Source: Eonycteris spelaea (Eukaryota; Chordata; Mammalia; Chiroptera; Pteropodidae). Taken from it: 64,000 bases of DNA. The notes beneath the pieces were generated by a model. The model was not told the DNA's origin. It searched no databases and saw nothing but the letters and a program-made list of their open reading frames with translations. Positions 62,901-64,000 of the stretch are shown here, piece after piece. Location of the stretch: positions 3,745,501-3,809,500 of the forward strand of contig PUFA01000143.1 in NCBI GenBank assembly GCA_003508835.1, given 5' to 3'. Both the position numbers and the translations under genes were made by a program. Numbering within the stretch: the first letter of the stretch is position 1; each line of letters begins with the position of its first letter.

Positions 62901-64000
62901 AGAAATAAAAAAGAGATCAAGAGATACATAGAAACAAATAATAATGATAGTACAACATATCAAAACTTTTGGGACATGGCAAAAGCGGTCATAAGAGGAA
63001 AGTTCATATCATTACAGGCCTATCCCAAAAACAAGAATGAGCCCAAATAAACAACCTAATGCTTCATCTTAAAAAACTAGAAAAGGAAGAACAAATGAGC
63101 CTAAAGTCAGCAGAAGGAAAGAAATAATCAAAATTAGAGCAGAAAATAAATGAAATTGAAAACAAACAACAATAGAAAATAAATACAACAAAGAGCTGGT
63201 TCTTTGAGAAGTTAATAAAATTGACAAACCCTGGCTAGACTCACTAAAGAAAAAAAAGAAAGGACACAAATAAACAAAATGGGATGAAAGAGAAATTATG
63301 ACTGACATCGCAGAAATACAAAGGATCATGCAAGAATCTATGAAAAAGTATATAACACCAAATTTAATAACCTAGAAGAAATGGACCAGTACTTAGAAAA
63401 ATACAATCTTCCTAGACTGAATCAAGAAGACTGGAAAATCTAAAAGACTGATCAGCAGTATGGAAATTGAAACAATCATCAAAAACCTACCAAAAGTAAA
63501 AGTCCAGGACCAGATGGCTTCACCAGTGAATTCTACCAAACATTCAAAGAAGATTTAATACCTATTCTCCTCAAACTCTTCCAAAAATGAAGAGGAGGCA
63601 ATACTTCCCAACTCATTTTATGAGGCCAATATTACTCTGATACCAAAACCTGGTAAAATAACACAAAAAAGAAAACTACAGACCAATATCTCTCATGAAC
63701 ACAGATGCAAAAATCCTAAATAAGATACTAGAGAACTGAATACAGCAACATATTAAAAAGATTATACACCACGATCAAGTGGGCTTCATCCCAGAGGCAC
63801 AGGGATGGTTCAACATATGCAAATCAATTAATGTGATACACATAAACAAATTAAAAAATAAGATCATATGATCATATCAATAGATGCAGAAAAAGCCTTC
63901 GACAAGATACAGCATCCATTTATGATCAAAACACTTAACAAAATTGTATAGAAGGAAAGTACCTTAACAATAAAGGCCATATGACAAACCCTCAGCCAAC
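60000..64000 (+). mobile_element. L1 element, cut by the window edge
   Basis: 5' start taggaaaacatggcggagtg near 60000; 5' UTR to about 60760. ORF1 runs to about 61700 (gaatttcccaaatctaagga). ORF2 endonuclease lies at about 62130-62850 (tcatatgctgcctccaggag; atatgctcccaatcagggag), then reverse transcriptase (ccaggaccagatggcttcac; gtgggcttcatcccagaggc), which continues past 64000. Antisense to PRKDC and within its intron. Broken by many single-base losses; the longest frames are near 60101-60373 and 62203-62397. Confidence 0.88.

Overview
This is nuclear DNA from a mammal, almost certainly an Old World fruit bat (family Pteropodidae). Two copies of a SINE whose body is a 5S rRNA gene are present (10130-10375 on the minus strand, 39681-39885 on the plus strand). 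They share a tail module that is not 5S. SINEs built this way (MEG-RS/MEG-RL) have been described from megabats and not from microbats. The order CEBPD followed by the 3' end of PRKDC, both on the minus strand, matches the mammalian locus on human 8q11.

Layout. 1-8060 is mostly unique sequence with a few ancient repeat fragments; one weak candidate for an exon of the convergent gene SPIDR lies at 895-1076. 8066-9350 is CEBPD, an intact single-exon gene encoding C/EBP-delta (266 aa), inside a CpG island that extends to about 9870. A 5S-derived SINE sits about 0.8 kb upstream of its promoter. 10380-13500 is mostly AT-rich unique sequence. 13505-42850 is an almost continuous block of LINE-1: several elements in both orientations, nested in each other, with 5' untranslated regions, ORF1 and ORF2 remnants all broken by stops and indels. 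42850-44767 is unique sequence including the PRKDC 3' UTR. 44768-59783 carries the last 12 coding exons of PRKDC (DNA-PKcs): end of the FAT region, the whole PI3K-like kinase domain and FATC. Their introns hold a nearly complete hAT-Charlie DNA transposon with a dead transposase (53335-55878), a 5'-truncated L1 with clear target-site duplications (50671-51932), MIR copies and L1 tails. From 60000 to the right edge another L1 lies in the next PRKDC intron.

Functionally the two genes are independent. CEBPD is a stress- and cytokine-induced bZIP transcription factor. PRKDC is the catalytic kinase of non-homologous end joining and a DNA sensor, and has been reported as positively selected in bats. 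The most notable anomaly is that 5 of the 12 PRKDC exons hold about 15 small indels, mainly at homopolymers, while the other 7 exons and CEBPD are clean. Uneven consensus quality in the assembly is the likeliest cause, but true gene damage cannot be excluded from sequence alone. I found no previously undescribed system; the unusual content is the mobile-element history.
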